From NCBI GenBank assembly GCA_964342385.1, contig CAYFGP010000001.1, positions 62,001 to 126,000 of the forward strand: a DNA stretch of 64,000 nt. Direction: 5' to 3'. The stretch is from Oceanospirillum sp964342385 (GTDB taxonomy: Bacteria > Pseudomonadota > Gammaproteobacteria > Pseudomonadales > Halomonadaceae). Both the position numbers and the translations under genes were made by a program. How positions within the stretch are numbered: the stretch's first letter is position 1; the number at the start of each line of letters is the position of its first letter. Below the pieces are notes generated by a model. The model had not been told where the DNA came from, did no database searches, and was given only the letters and a program-made list of their open reading frames with translations. Shown here piece by piece: positions 45,436 through 53,522 of the stretch.

Positions 45436-45497
45436 CTGGGCTTATTCTTGCATGACTTAAAGTTGTTCGTTGTTGGCTAAATCAAGAACAAGCCCAG
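45436..45497. repeat. 15-bp inverted repeat downstream of ybbP
   Basis: CTGGGCTTATTCTTG (45436-45450) and CAAGAACAAGCCCAG (45483-45497) are complementary at 14 of 15 positions with a 32-base loop. It precedes the terminator and lacks its own T-run. Confidence 0.6.
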
Positions 45498-45557
45498 AGC
45501 AAGACAAACCCAAAGTCAGAACAGGCTAGCCATATGACCTGATTGATAGTGAACAGA

Positions 45558-45592
45558 CCCGAATAGGTCATTACCTGTTCGGGTTCTTTTTT
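45558..45592 (+). terminator. Rho-independent terminator of ybbA-ybbP
   Basis: CCCGAATAGG - TCATTA - CCTGTTCGGG forms a 10-bp stem (one G-U) followed by TTCTTTTTTC. Confidence 0.88.
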
Positions 45593-45823
45593 CTCTGCTG
45601 TTAAGAAATCTGTTTTGAGAAAAAGAGCCGATGGCGTAGTAAGACAGTTAAGAATCCAGGTGTTGGAAGCCGGGATCTGTTTAGGCTGCTGACAAACAGC
45701 GATAAAAACGATCCTGAGGCAGGGGGCAATCTGAGGGGCTAATCTGGTTCTCCCTGAGTCTAGTGATTTCCAACCCGCAAGAGCACAGATTTAGAAATCA
45801 AAATAATAAGGATAAACCACTCA

Positions 45824-47158
45824 ATGAATGCCGAGGTTAAGACAGAAGCAGATTCTATTCTGCCGTTTAATGTTCACCCTAAGCGTGATGAGCTCTATCA
45901 CGAACTACACGCTCGTCCTTTTCCCGTGGTTCAGACACCGGCACGGGTATCTCGTCTGGCGGTACTTATTCCTGAGGGCCAGCGTGAACAGGAGTTTGCT
46001 CACCTGCAAAACCTGTGTCAGCGTTATGGCGCGAATATGCCTGCTGAAAACAGTAACTTCTATCAGGCCGATTTTGGCGGTTTTCAGTTCCGCTGTGGTC
46101 GTCATATGGAGTTTGTCACCTATACCTTTATCCGTCCGGAAAGCGGTGAACAGCCCTTTACCAGTACGGCCTTAGAATTGGTGCCGCAGGATTGGTTACA
46201 ACAAATCCCCGGTCAAGTGGTGGCCGCCTTCCACGTAGAGATGCGGGACCGCGTGCAGCCAGAGCTGAATCGTGAACAGCTGAAAACCTGCTTCGAAGGT
46301 CAGCGTCTGGTTTATGGTCACCTGATGGATGGTGAAGCCTCGGTATGGAGTGCTTTCCGTTTACACGGTGATGGTTTTGGTCGCTTCCTGGTACATAACC
46401 ATGGGCTGAACAATAACCAGACCGGCCGTTTGTTACAGCGTCTGCTGGAGTTGGAAACCTATCGTCTGATGGCGCTGTTGGCACTGCCTGAAGCCCGTAG
46501 TTTGAGCCCTGAGATTCAACAGGCTGATAAGAAGTTAGCGGCGATTATTGGCAGTGTCACCGAGATTGAAGACCATGAAGATGAACGCGAGATGCTGACT
46601 AAACTGTCTCACCTGGCGGCTCAGGTCGAACATTGGCGTACGGATACCAATTCTCGTTTCTCCGCCATGCGCGCTTACTATGCTCTGGTGATGAAACGTA
46701 TGGATGAGTTAAAAGAAACGCAGGTGGAAAACTACTTTACCATCGGTTCTTTTTTGGAAAGACGTTTAACACCCGCCTACCACACCTGTGAATCGGTCAG
46801 TGAACGCCTGGAAGATCTAGCACGACGTATTGAACGTGCGGGTGATCTACTGCAGACCCGAGTGGATTTGACCATTGAAGCACAAAATCAAAGCCTGTTA
46901 GCTTCGATGGACCGTCGTGGTCGTCTGCAGATGCGCTTGCAGGAAACAGTAGAAGGTCTGTCTATCGCCGCGATCAGTTACTATCTGGTCAGCCTGGTGA
47001 AGATTATCCTCAATGCTATCTACAGTGCAGGTTATCCTATGGATAAGGATCTGATAACGGGCCTATCGGTACCTGTTGTCGTGGCCTTTGTTTGGTGGGT
47101 GACTCATAGGATTAAAAAAGCCATTATGAATGCCAGTAAATCAGAGCCAGATATTTGA
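45824..47158 (+). CDS. DUF3422 family membrane protein
   Basis: 444 residues. The N-terminus HPKRDELYHELHARPFPVV is the hallmark of DUF3422; two C-terminal hydrophobic segments (about residues 383-405 and 412-430) end in a basic tail. The middle is soluble and helix-rich, with a coiled coil before the membrane part. Function unknown to me. A clear terminator follows at 47266. Confidence 0.85.
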   Translation: MNAEVKTEADSILPFNVHPKRDELYHELHARPFPVVQTPARVSRLAVLIPEGQREQEFAHLQNLCQRYGANMPAENSNFYQADFGGFQFRCGRHMEFVTYTFIRPESGEQPFTSTALELVPQDWLQQIPGQVVAAFHVEMRDRVQPELNREQLKTCFEGQRLVYGHLMDGEASVWSAFRLHGDGFGRFLVHNHGLNNNQTGRLLQRLLELETYRLMALLALPEARSLSPEIQQADKKLAAIIGSVTEIEDHEDEREMLTKLSHLAAQVEHWRTDTNSRFSAMRAYYALVMKRMDELKETQVENYFTIGSFLERRLTPAYHTCESVSERLEDLARRIERAGDLLQTRVDLTIEAQNQSLLASMDRRGRLQMRLQETVEGLSIAAISYYLVSLVKIILNAIYSAGYPMDKDLITGLSVPVVVAFVWWVTHRIKKAIMNASKSEPDI

Positions 47159-47265
47159 TACGGTTAAAGTCCCTCATGGGTGCTGATAGGCCTAGATAGA
47201 GAGGTGAAGATTAAAACTGACTGAATCAGTCGGAATTGCAATCTTTGCCAGACCGAGTAAAGTGA

Positions 47266-47300
47266 GCCTGCAGGTACAGTACCCGCAGGCTTTTCTTTTT
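47266..47300 (+). terminator. Rho-independent terminator after DUF3422
   Basis: GCCTGC and GCAGGC flank an inner GGTAC/GTACC pairing, followed by TTTTCTTTTTC. The bolA-like gene begins only 23 bases later. Confidence 0.87.
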
Positions 47301-47322
47301 CTATTGATCCAGAGTGATAGTG

Positions 47323-47640
47323 ATGACAGTACAACAAACCATTGAACAGAAACTGAGTGAGCAATTGGCCCCGGAATACCTGAGTGTTGAAAACGAGAGC
47401 CATATGCACAGCCGTGGCGAAGACTCTCACTTCAAATTGACTATGGTGTCTGAACAATTTGCAGGCTTACGTCCGGTACAACGTCACCAGAAAGTTTATG
47501 GCATTCTGGCGGATGAGTTGGCTGCAGGTGTTCATGCCCTGGCTATTCATCCATTCACTGTAGAAGAGTGGCAGCAGCGTCATGGTGAAGTACCGGCCTC
47601 ACCAACCTGCTTAGGTGGTAGCAAACACGATTTGGGTTAA
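47323..47640 (+). CDS. BolA family protein
   Basis: 105 residues from ATG 47323. BolA signature SVENESHMHSRGEDSHFKLTMVSEQFAGLRPVQRHQKVY, i.e. the class II KH-like fold with the conserved SHMH and RHQ residues. BolA proteins work with monothiol glutaredoxins in iron-sulfur metabolism or affect cell shape; which paralogue this is cannot be told from the sequence alone. The C-terminal CLGGSKHDLG tail is typical of gammaproteobacterial BolA. Two upstream GTGs are in frame but add only three residues. Confidence 0.88.
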   Translation: MTVQQTIEQKLSEQLAPEYLSVENESHMHSRGEDSHFKLTMVSEQFAGLRPVQRHQKVYGILADELAAGVHALAIHPFTVEEWQQRHGEVPASPTCLGGSKHDLG

Positions 47641-47646
47641 GTACTT

Positions 47647-47676
47647 AACGGTGGCGGGCTTAAGTCGGCCACCGTT
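47647..47676. other. Hairpin after bolA
   Basis: AACGGTGGC and GCCACCGTT form a perfect 9-bp stem with a 12-base loop, 7 bases after the bolA stop. No T-run follows, so it is either a weak terminator or an mRNA-protecting 3' structure; element copy C lies just beyond. Confidence 0.6.
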
Positions 47677-47704
47677 ACTGATCCGATATTTATTGCACAA
47701 TGGT

Positions 47705-47784
47705 ACAAAAGTGTTTCGACATTCTTTGATCGATAGCTAGAGAATAAAACTCTTTGCTACAGAGAAACGTCTGTGTGAGTGCTT
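47705..47784 (+). repeat. Dispersed inverted-repeat element, copy C
   Basis: 80 bases beginning ACAAAAGTGTTTCGACATTC and ending GAGAAACGTCTGTGTGAGTG then CTT. Same ends as copies A and B; its right arm has two substitutions that weaken the terminal stem, so it may be decaying. Confidence 0.7.
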
Positions 47785-47909
47785 AGATCCGATGTTTGTT
47801 CGCCGGTCCGGCATTTATCACAAAATGAAACCAAAGCAACTCTGTTGATTTATCCGCCATTCCACTAAGACATTAGTCGATAAAAAATATCTACCAACTG
47901 ATCTATCGC

Positions 47910-48128
47910 TTAATAGTGAGGCGGGATCTCATTCATTGGATCAAATGGCTGGATATCATCATCCGTTCTACTTTGCTGTTCCTTAAGCTCGGCATAAAGC
48001 AGCTTAATAGAATCTTCCAAACGTAAAATGCGCTGATCTTGCTCGGTAATCACCTGATTCAGTGACTCTATAGTGTCTTCCAGAAACGCTACTTTAATTT
48101 CCAATTCTGTTATGCGCTGTTCTGGCAT
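47910..48128 (-). CDS. slyX: SlyX family protein
   Basis: 72 residues: a heptad-rich coiled coil (ITELEIKVAFLEDTIESLNQ onward) ending in the conserved PPHY tail. Cellular role is not established. I use ATG 48128 (MPEQRITELE), the family start; the open frame runs to 48179. Stands alone and is divergent from the cold-shock-domain gene. Confidence 0.88.
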   Translation of the reverse strand: MPEQRITELEIKVAFLEDTIESLNQVITEQDQRILRLEDSIKLLYAELKEQQSRTDDDIQPFDPMNEIPPHY

Positions 48129-48365
48129 AGATTTAACTCCTGATAATTTATAAGGTTTCAGGCTCTTCAAGTGGAGCATACGCTCTGTATAATAGCCTAT
48201 ACAGGACTTGTTTAGAGACTGGGTTTTGTTCCAAGTAGCGCCATTTTTCTTTGTCTCTTATGGCAACCCTGGTGTTTCCATCGCCCGAATAGGAGGTTTG
48301 GGTATCTATCTCTTTGTTTTTAGGACGATATTTAATAATAACTAAACGAATCTGAGAGAGTAAGT

Positions 48366-48797
48366 ATGAGCAAAAATTCCTTTGTTCGTTGTATTTTAAT
48401 TAGTGTGGTTATGGCCGTTGTTGGGCCATTTGTTTTGGATGCGATAACTCAAGCAGGAGATCAGGGACTACTGGCAAGTGGTCACTTTGCAAAAGCCGCT
48501 GGGGTATTTTTTCTGACAACCCTTATCAGCACATCGCTGTTGAACTATATGACACCTCAGCTGGCCAATATCGCCAATGATGAAAATGATGATCGGGAAA
48601 TGGGCACGGTGAAGTGGTTTAACGTGTCAAAAGGCTTTGGCTTTATTACCCGTGATTCTGGTGGTGATGTCTTTGTACATTTTCGTTCAATCAGGGGCAC
48701 AGGACATCGATCATTAGCAGAGGGGCAACGTGTACGTTTTGCCACTATTGAAAGTGATAAAGGCTTACAAGCCGAGGATGTTACCGTAATTAGTTAG
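48366..48797 (+). CDS. Membrane-anchored cold-shock-domain protein
   Basis: 143 residues in two parts: an N-terminal region with two hydrophobic segments (about residues 8-25 and 44-60) and a C-terminal cold-shock domain (79-143) with RNP1 KGFGFI (89-94) and RNP2 VFVHF (102-106). The domain would bind single-stranded nucleic acid from the cytoplasmic face of the inner membrane. Known in some gammaproteobacteria but poorly characterised. ATG preceded by GAGAGTAAGT. Confidence 0.85.
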   Translation: MSKNSFVRCILISVVMAVVGPFVLDAITQAGDQGLLASGHFAKAAGVFFLTTLISTSLLNYMTPQLANIANDENDDREMGTVKWFNVSKGFGFITRDSGGDVFVHFRSIRGTGHRSLAEGQRVRFATIESDKGLQAEDVTVIS

Positions 48798-48814
48798 TCC
48801 TAGCGTTATCTAAA

Positions 48815-48840
48815 GCTCAAACAAGTGCTTTTGTTTGAGC
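48815..48840 (+). other. Hairpin after the cold-shock-domain gene
   Basis: GCTCAAACA and TGTTTGAGC form a perfect 9-bp stem, 17 bases after the stop; it precedes the stronger terminator at 48849. Confidence 0.6.
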
Positions 48841-48848
48841 GCTCCAAT

Positions 48849-48878
48849 AAAAATGCCCGGCTTGTTCCGGGCATTTTT
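48849..48878. terminator. Bidirectional rho-independent terminator
   Basis: AAAAATGCCCGG - CTTGTT - CCGGGCATTTTT is a perfect 12-bp stem with A/T runs on both sides, so it can end both the cold-shock-domain gene (plus) and the 48943-49326 gene (minus). Confidence 0.9.
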
Positions 48879-48942
48879 AGTTTAAGTCTGTTACCACTTT
48901 CATTGGTAATCTGCTTAATGATGCAATCAGTATCCCTGATGA

Positions 48943-49326
48943 TTAATCAGGCCAGCTAATCTCACCTTCACCTTTTTTGCTGATCTGCCACCACAGATCC
49001 ATCGGCTGATCTGGTTCCCAGGAACCGATGGAACAACGGATGGTGGTATCAAAATAAGCAAAAGCCGCACGGGCACAGTCGATATCCGTATCCCAAGGGC
49101 TTTCCGGGCTATCAAACCAGATGCTCCAATATTTACCCGCTGCCTTCTCGACCACATTGACCGGTACTTCAACACCATCTTCACGGGTCGCGATATACAG
49201 TAAGGTGCGTTTATCCAGACGCTTAGGCTCACCCAGGCTGGCAAACACTTCTTGTAACCATTGTTCAATCTGCTCCAGCTCAGGAGAATTGACGTAAATC
49301 TCGATATCAGGAAACGCCGTTGTCAT
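48943..49326 (-). CDS. Conserved hypothetical protein
   Basis: 127 residues, soluble and acidic; no signal peptide or membrane segment. Trp-rich C-terminal part (KYWSIWFDSP, GSWEPDQPMDLWWQ). I do not recognise a named family. Starts at ATG 49326 or 49335. The start overlaps the end of the membrane protein at 49307-49585 by 20 bases, so the two are translated together and may act together. Confidence 0.7.
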   Translation of the reverse strand: MTTAFPDIEIYVNSPELEQIEQWLQEVFASLGEPKRLDKRTLLYIATREDGVEVPVNVVEKAAGKYWSIWFDSPESPWDTDIDCARAAFAYFDTTIRCSIGSWEPDQPMDLWWQISKKGEGEISWPD

Positions 49327-49585
49327 CTTTATCATCCAGAAATTTTATGATGCGAAATACGCTGAGTGCTAAATAGCCCACCAGAGCAAACAAGCTCCCT
49401 ATGCCCATCACGATCAGAGCCAACAGAGCAATCAGCTCCTGCCGCAATGGCGGCAGGTGAGTTGCGCCCTCAGACCACATTAGCAATATGGCCCCGGCAA
49501 AAAAGATCATCATGCCCACGACAACACGACGGAAGTTCTGCGGGGCATTATCAGCCATTTTATACAGGCGCTGTTTTAGCTTCAT
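49307..49585 (-). CDS. Small membrane protein of unknown function
   Basis: 92 residues with two hydrophobic segments (about residues 20-38 and 50-78) and charged ends (MKLKQRLYK, FLDDKDDNGVS). No recognised family. It overlaps the downstream unknown protein by 20 bases, so the pair form one operon. Confidence 0.7.
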   Translation of the reverse strand: MKLKQRLYKMADNAPQNFRRVVVGMMIFFAGAILLMWSEGATHLPPLRQELIALLALIVMGIGSLFALVGYLALSVFRIIKFLDDKDDNGVS

Positions 49586-49695
49586 AGCAAGTGCGTATTA
49601 ATCCGTATGTCAGGTGTCTGGTTAATCACTCTTAAATTAACCATGCTTTAAACCATACCGGCCTAAAACCATCCAGACCTTAAACTAGCAGGGCC

Positions 49696-50844
49696 TTAAA
49701 CCAACAAGTGCTCCAGAATACCACGATAGATACCGGTCAGTTTATTCAGATCATCGGCCAGAATATGCTCATTCACTTTGTGGATGGTGGCATTACAAGG
49801 GCCTAATTCCACTACCTGAGTACCGGTTGGAGCAATAAAGCGACCATCAGAGGTACCGCCTGAGGTGGACAGTTCGGTATCAATACCCGTAGCATCTTTA
49901 ATCGACTCACGACAAGCGCTAACCAGAGTGCCTTCTGGCGTTAAAAACGGCAGACCGTTCACCGTCCAGTTGGCTTCATAATCAATACCGTGCTTGTCCA
50001 GAATACCTTCAGCACGCATCTTCAGGCTATCAACGGTCTGCTCGGTAGAGAAGCGAAAGTTAAACACAATTTCCACATCACCCGGGATTACATTGGTTGC
50101 GCCTGTACCGCCATTGATATTGGAGATCTGGAAGCTAGTCGCTGGGAAATAGTCATTACCATGATCCCAGTGTTCCGCAGACAGTTCTGCCAGTGCCGGG
50201 GCTACTTCGTGGATCGGGTTACGGGCCAGATGTGGATAAGCCACGTGTCCCTGTACACCGTGTACTTTCAGTTTACAGCCCAGAGAACCGCGACGACCGT
50301 TTTTGATAATGTCACCGGTTTGATTGGTACTGGATGGCTCACCGACAATACACCAGGTCATCTTTTCGCCACGGGCTTCAAGATGCTCAACCACTTTTAC
50401 CGTACCGTTAACGGCAGGGCCTTCCTCATCAGAGGTGATCAGAAACGCGATAGAGCCCTTGTGATCCGGATGTTCAGCGATAAATTCTTCACAGGCTACA
50501 ACCATAGAGGCCAGACTGCCTTTCATATCGGCGGCACCACGGCCATACAGCATGCCATCTTCGCCAATGCACGGCTCAAATGGAGGGTGATCCCAGCGAG
50601 CTTCAGGGCCGGTGGGCACCACATCGGTGTGACCAGCCAGGGCTAGGACAGGAGCTTCGGTACCACGGCGGGCCCAGAAGTTATCTACCTCACCAAAACG
50701 CAGACGTTCCACGGTAAAACCGATGGCTTCCAAGCGCTGAATCATCAGCTCCTGACAACCGGCATCTTCCGGGGTAACTGAACGGCGGCTGATCAGATCA
50801 AAAGCCAGTTCCAGAGTAGGAGTAAGGGTGTTGTCTGCGGACAT
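49696..50844 (-). CDS. dapE: Succinyl-diaminopimelate desuccinylase
   Basis: Zinc metallopeptidase-family enzyme of the lysine/meso-diaminopimelate pathway. Motifs: LALAGHTDVVPTGP (metal His and catalytic Asp), AADMKGSLASMVVACEEF, FLITSDEEGPAVNGT (catalytic and metal Glu), STSGGTSDGRFIAP and the C-terminal CNATIHKVNEHI His ligand. 382 residues, normal. No dapD or arsC-like neighbour is in the window. Confidence 0.96.
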   Translation of the reverse strand: MSADNTLTPTLELAFDLISRRSVTPEDAGCQELMIQRLEAIGFTVERLRFGEVDNFWARRGTEAPVLALAGHTDVVPTGPEARWDHPPFEPCIGEDGMLYGRGAADMKGSLASMVVACEEFIAEHPDHKGSIAFLITSDEEGPAVNGTVKVVEHLEARGEKMTWCIVGEPSSTNQTGDIIKNGRRGSLGCKLKVHGVQGHVAYPHLARNPIHEVAPALAELSAEHWDHGNDYFPATSFQISNINGGTGATNVIPGDVEIVFNFRFSTEQTVDSLKMRAEGILDKHGIDYEANWTVNGLPFLTPEGTLVSACRESIKDATGIDTELSTSGGTSDGRFIAPTGTQVVELGPCNATIHKVNEHILADDLNKLTGIYRGILEHLLV

Positions 50845-51187
50845 AGGGTTGATATCCTCCTGGTGACATGCAGGTCAAATGACTGGTAAATCAAGGCGCA
50901 TTATCATACCGGAAAGCAGGGTTATAGTCCTGTACAAAATTTAACCAGTATTGGCTCAGGCCTATGGTTATTAGCGTTGGAAAAGTTATCAGCAACTTAT
51001 CCACAAGCCGATGCAGTATCTCTGTGGAAAGTGTCTTTTAGCTGACTTATCCAACAGGCTTTATCAGGGAAAGCCGCTAGATTATTAGTAAACCAAAGCA
51101 AGTAGTGAAAGCTAACTTTTTGCGAATAAGTTTTCTATTAGTGAATCTACTTTGTTGTCTATCAGTAAACATGGAGTGTAGACTGAG
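50845..51187. other. 343-base region between dapE and the toxin-antitoxin pair
   Basis: Contains the divergent promoters and a cluster of DnaA-box-like 9-mers (50985-51068, listed separately). No gene seen. Confidence 0.6.
50985..51068. promoter_or_regulatory. Cluster of DnaA-box-like sites
   Basis: A perfect consensus TTATCCACA at 50997-51005, with near matches TTATCCAAC (51047-51055), TTTCCACAG on the minus strand (about 51021-51029) and two TTATCAGNN sites at the ends, all within about 85 bases. Function unknown; this is far from an obvious origin gene set. Confidence 0.4.
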
Positions 51188-51445
51188 ATGTATCAACTGC
51201 ATTACCGCAAATCAGCGCTTAAGGTTCTCCAGAGCATGCCGATTGCCGTTCGGCAAAAACTACTACAAGAGCTTAACCAGATTGCACTAGACCCTTTCCA
51301 ATATTCAGGTGATTGGAAACCACTACAAGGCTCCGAATTTTGGCGTTTAAGGGTAGGAAAATGGCGAGTTATCTGCGATATCCAGCAAGGAGAACTGGTA
51401 CTACTGGTGGTAAAAATAGGTGCCAGGGGGGATGTTTATAAATGA
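51188..51445 (+). CDS. RelE/ParE-family toxin of a type II toxin-antitoxin module
   Basis: 85 residues with the RelE-like compact fold pattern: N-terminal helix pair (LHYRKSALKVLQSMP), then KPLQGSEFWRLRVGKWRVICDI and a terminal strand VVKIGARGDVYK. RelE members cut ribosome-bound mRNA; ParE members poison gyrase; motifs do not decide between them. Toxin precedes antitoxin, as in HigBA, and they overlap by four bases (ATGA). Confidence 0.85.
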   Translation: MYQLHYRKSALKVLQSMPIAVRQKLLQELNQIALDPFQYSGDWKPLQGSEFWRLRVGKWRVICDIQQGELVLLVVKIGARGDVYK

Positions 51446-51825
51446 ATGCTCAGATTATTGAAAAAGATGGCCAACCCGAGTGGGCTGTTATTCCCTTTGC
51501 GGAATATAAACAGTTATTAGAGTTAGCCGAAAGGGCACAAGATATCTCGGAAGCGAAACAAGCCAAGCAAAGCATTTCGGAGGGAGAAGAAGAGACAATC
51601 CCAGCCGAAATTGTAAACCGTCTGTTTCTTGAACAGGAAAATCCACTTAAGGTATGGCGTGAATATCGCGGTTTAACTCAGGATGAGTTGGCTCAAGCGG
51701 CTAATGTGGGTAAATCCTATATTTCTCAGATTGAAACGGGCAAAAAGACTGGTTCAGTTAAGGTGATTAAAGCCTTGGCAGATGTTCTGCAATTGGATAT
51801 GGATGATCTTATTGCTGCTGTTTGA
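51442..51825 (+). CDS. XRE-family antitoxin of the type II module
   Basis: 127 residues in two halves: an N-terminal segment (PEWAVIPFAEYKQLLELAER) reminiscent of the Phd/YefM-type or RelB-like antitoxin core, and a C-terminal helix-turn-helix of the XRE family (about 70-120; YRGLTQDELAQAANVGKSYISQIETGKK). Expected to neutralise the toxin and repress its own promoter. Confidence 0.85.
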   Translation: MNAQIIEKDGQPEWAVIPFAEYKQLLELAERAQDISEAKQAKQSISEGEEETIPAEIVNRLFLEQENPLKVWREYRGLTQDELAQAANVGKSYISQIETGKKTGSVKVIKALADVLQLDMDDLIAAV

Positions 51826-51916
51826 AACACTATTTAAAAAAAGCCTGTATAAAGATAAGCGGAATAAACAGAAAAGGTTAATCCATTGACTAAGCCATGT
51901 TGTCCATAACCAAGGC

Positions 51917-51939
51917 AAAAAAGCCGGGCAGTGCCCGGC
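51917..51939 (-). terminator. Rho-independent terminator of the dadA-like operon
   Basis: GCCGGGC - loop - GCCCGGC followed on the minus strand by six T, 72 bases after the dadA-like stop. Confidence 0.8.
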
Positions 51940-52010
51940 GAAAACGGCAGAGCTGCACTTTAGGTAAACGATTGATTCATCCGATAACACGGGGTGTATT
52001 AAAGGGAGGA

Positions 52011-53420
52011 TTAAAACCGGGATACCGAAAAGTAGTGAGTGGGCATAAAAGGATTCTCGTGCTCAGAGATCGCCAACATCAGCTCTGCCGTGACAGCCGC
52101 TTGCGTTAAGCCAAGGTGTTGATTACCAAAGGCAAACAGCAGTTGGTTATGTTCAGGGTGTTGATCAATTACGGGTAAAGAATCCGGCAGTGTTGGACGA
52201 TGGCCCATCCACTGTTCGCAATCCTTTTCTATTGTGGGCTTCAAGGTCGGCAGCAACTGCTGAGTATGGTGTTTCAACACATCAAAACGACGTTGAATCG
52301 GGCCTCTTTTTAACCCTCCCAGCTCTGTCATACCCACCGCTCTTAAGCCAGACTCCAAAGGTGTCAGTACAAAACGACGTTCCGCTGAACCTATGGCGTG
52401 TTGTAGCTTATGTTGCTGTTTGGGCAGGGTGATGTGATAGCCCCTTTCTGCTTCCAACGGCACCTTGAGATTCAAATCAGCCAGTAACTTTTTACCCCAG
52501 GCTCCGGTGCAGAGTACGGCTTTATCAAAGCGATAGTCAGGAAACCGTTCATTGTTTAATGGCTTATTTGTTTTCGTCTGGACAACATCGGTTTTAACCT
52601 GCATCTGTTTTTTTTCAACGCCATTATTCTGCGTTGTTTCAGGCTCAAGCCGTTTTACCTCAGCCTGAATAAAGTGCCCGCCTTGATCAATAAACGCCTG
52701 GAACAACTTTTCACACAGTTGATAAGGATCTTTTACCCGGCAAGCCTGTGGAAAAAACACCCCATGACTCAGCTGTTGGGCCAGTTCGGGTTCCAGTTTG
52801 GCTAGGGCTTCCCCTTCTACGTATTCACAGGGAATATCCGCCGAGTGCATATAACGCATATGCTGTTGAGCCGCGGGTTTGTTCTGCTCCGATTCCCACA
52901 CCAGCAGATAACCGGCGGGTACGATCTCATCCTGTGCATCAATAGAGCCTAGTAGACGCTGCCATGCGGGTACGGACTCACGATTAAGCTGAGTCAGTGC
53001 TTCCCGGCTATGACTGGCATTGTTCGGGTGGGCCGCTTTAATAAAACGTCCTAACCAGGGTAAGGCCTTCAGCAGGTGATTCCAGGGCAGGCAAACCGGA
53101 CCTTTGGGGTTGAGCCATAAGCGCGGTGCCTGTTTTAAGGTATCCACAGTGGATAGGGGATCAATCAGTTCAGTGGCCAGATAACCGGCATTACCAAAAG
53201 ATGCACCCTTACCCGGTAAATCACGATCAAACAGAGTGACCTGATAACCCTTAGCCTGCGCCTGCAGTGCGCAGCATAAACCCACCACTCCGGCACCGAT
53301 AATCGCCAGTGTTTTCTCTGTCGTTGGATTTGAGCCTATCGCCTCATGCTGAGATGAAGCTGAATCCATAGATGATAGAGAAGTAGTTATCGTCATAATT
53401 TGTCCTGACTGATTCATCAT
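52011..53420 (-). CDS. FAD-dependent D-amino-acid dehydrogenase, DadA-like
   Basis: 469 residues. N-terminal Rossmann FAD motif LAIIGAGVVGLCCALQAQAKG after a 35-residue extension, then FDRDLPGKGASFGNAGYLATE and LCTGAWGKKLLADL, and a C-terminal WMGHRPTLPDSLPVI block of the DAO/glycine-oxidase superfamily. Oxidises a D-amino acid or imino acid to the 2-oxo or ketimine form, passing electrons to the membrane. A Lys/Gln/Thr-rich insert (about 265-290) is unlike E. coli DadA. Substrate not determinable; context suggests a cyclic or basic D-amino acid. Confidence 0.8.
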   Translation of the reverse strand: MMNQSGQIMTITTSLSSMDSASSQHEAIGSNPTTEKTLAIIGAGVVGLCCALQAQAKGYQVTLFDRDLPGKGASFGNAGYLATELIDPLSTVDTLKQAPRLWLNPKGPVCLPWNHLLKALPWLGRFIKAAHPNNASHSREALTQLNRESVPAWQRLLGSIDAQDEIVPAGYLLVWESEQNKPAAQQHMRYMHSADIPCEYVEGEALAKLEPELAQQLSHGVFFPQACRVKDPYQLCEKLFQAFIDQGGHFIQAEVKRLEPETTQNNGVEKKQMQVKTDVVQTKTNKPLNNERFPDYRFDKAVLCTGAWGKKLLADLNLKVPLEAERGYHITLPKQQHKLQHAIGSAERRFVLTPLESGLRAVGMTELGGLKRGPIQRRFDVLKHHTQQLLPTLKPTIEKDCEQWMGHRPTLPDSLPVIDQHPEHNQLLFAFGNQHLGLTQAAVTAELMLAISEHENPFMPTHYFSVSRF

Positions 53421-53444
53421 TGCCTAGGGTGATTGTCTTGCAGT

Positions 53445-53485
53445 GCGACTATTTGGATTGCTGTTTAAGCAATTTAAATAGTCGC
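53445..53485. other. Long hairpin between nhaC-like and dadA-like genes
   Basis: GCGACTATTT and AAATAGTCGC form a 10-bp outer stem enclosing an inner 5-bp stem (ATTGC/GCAAT) around a 7-base loop, in the 102-base gap. No T-run follows on the minus strand. Confidence 0.65.
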
Positions 53486-53522
53486 TTGAGCTAGCTAGGG
53501 CATAACAGGGCTGAGCTTATGA

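Larger units (their letters stand above)
45415..45823. other. 409-base intergenic region after ybbP
   Basis: Holds a long inverted repeat (45436-45497) and the ybbP terminator (45558-45592); the remaining 230 bases before DUF3422 presumably carry its promoter, but I cannot assign -10/-35 boxes with confidence. No gene seen. Confidence 0.65.
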
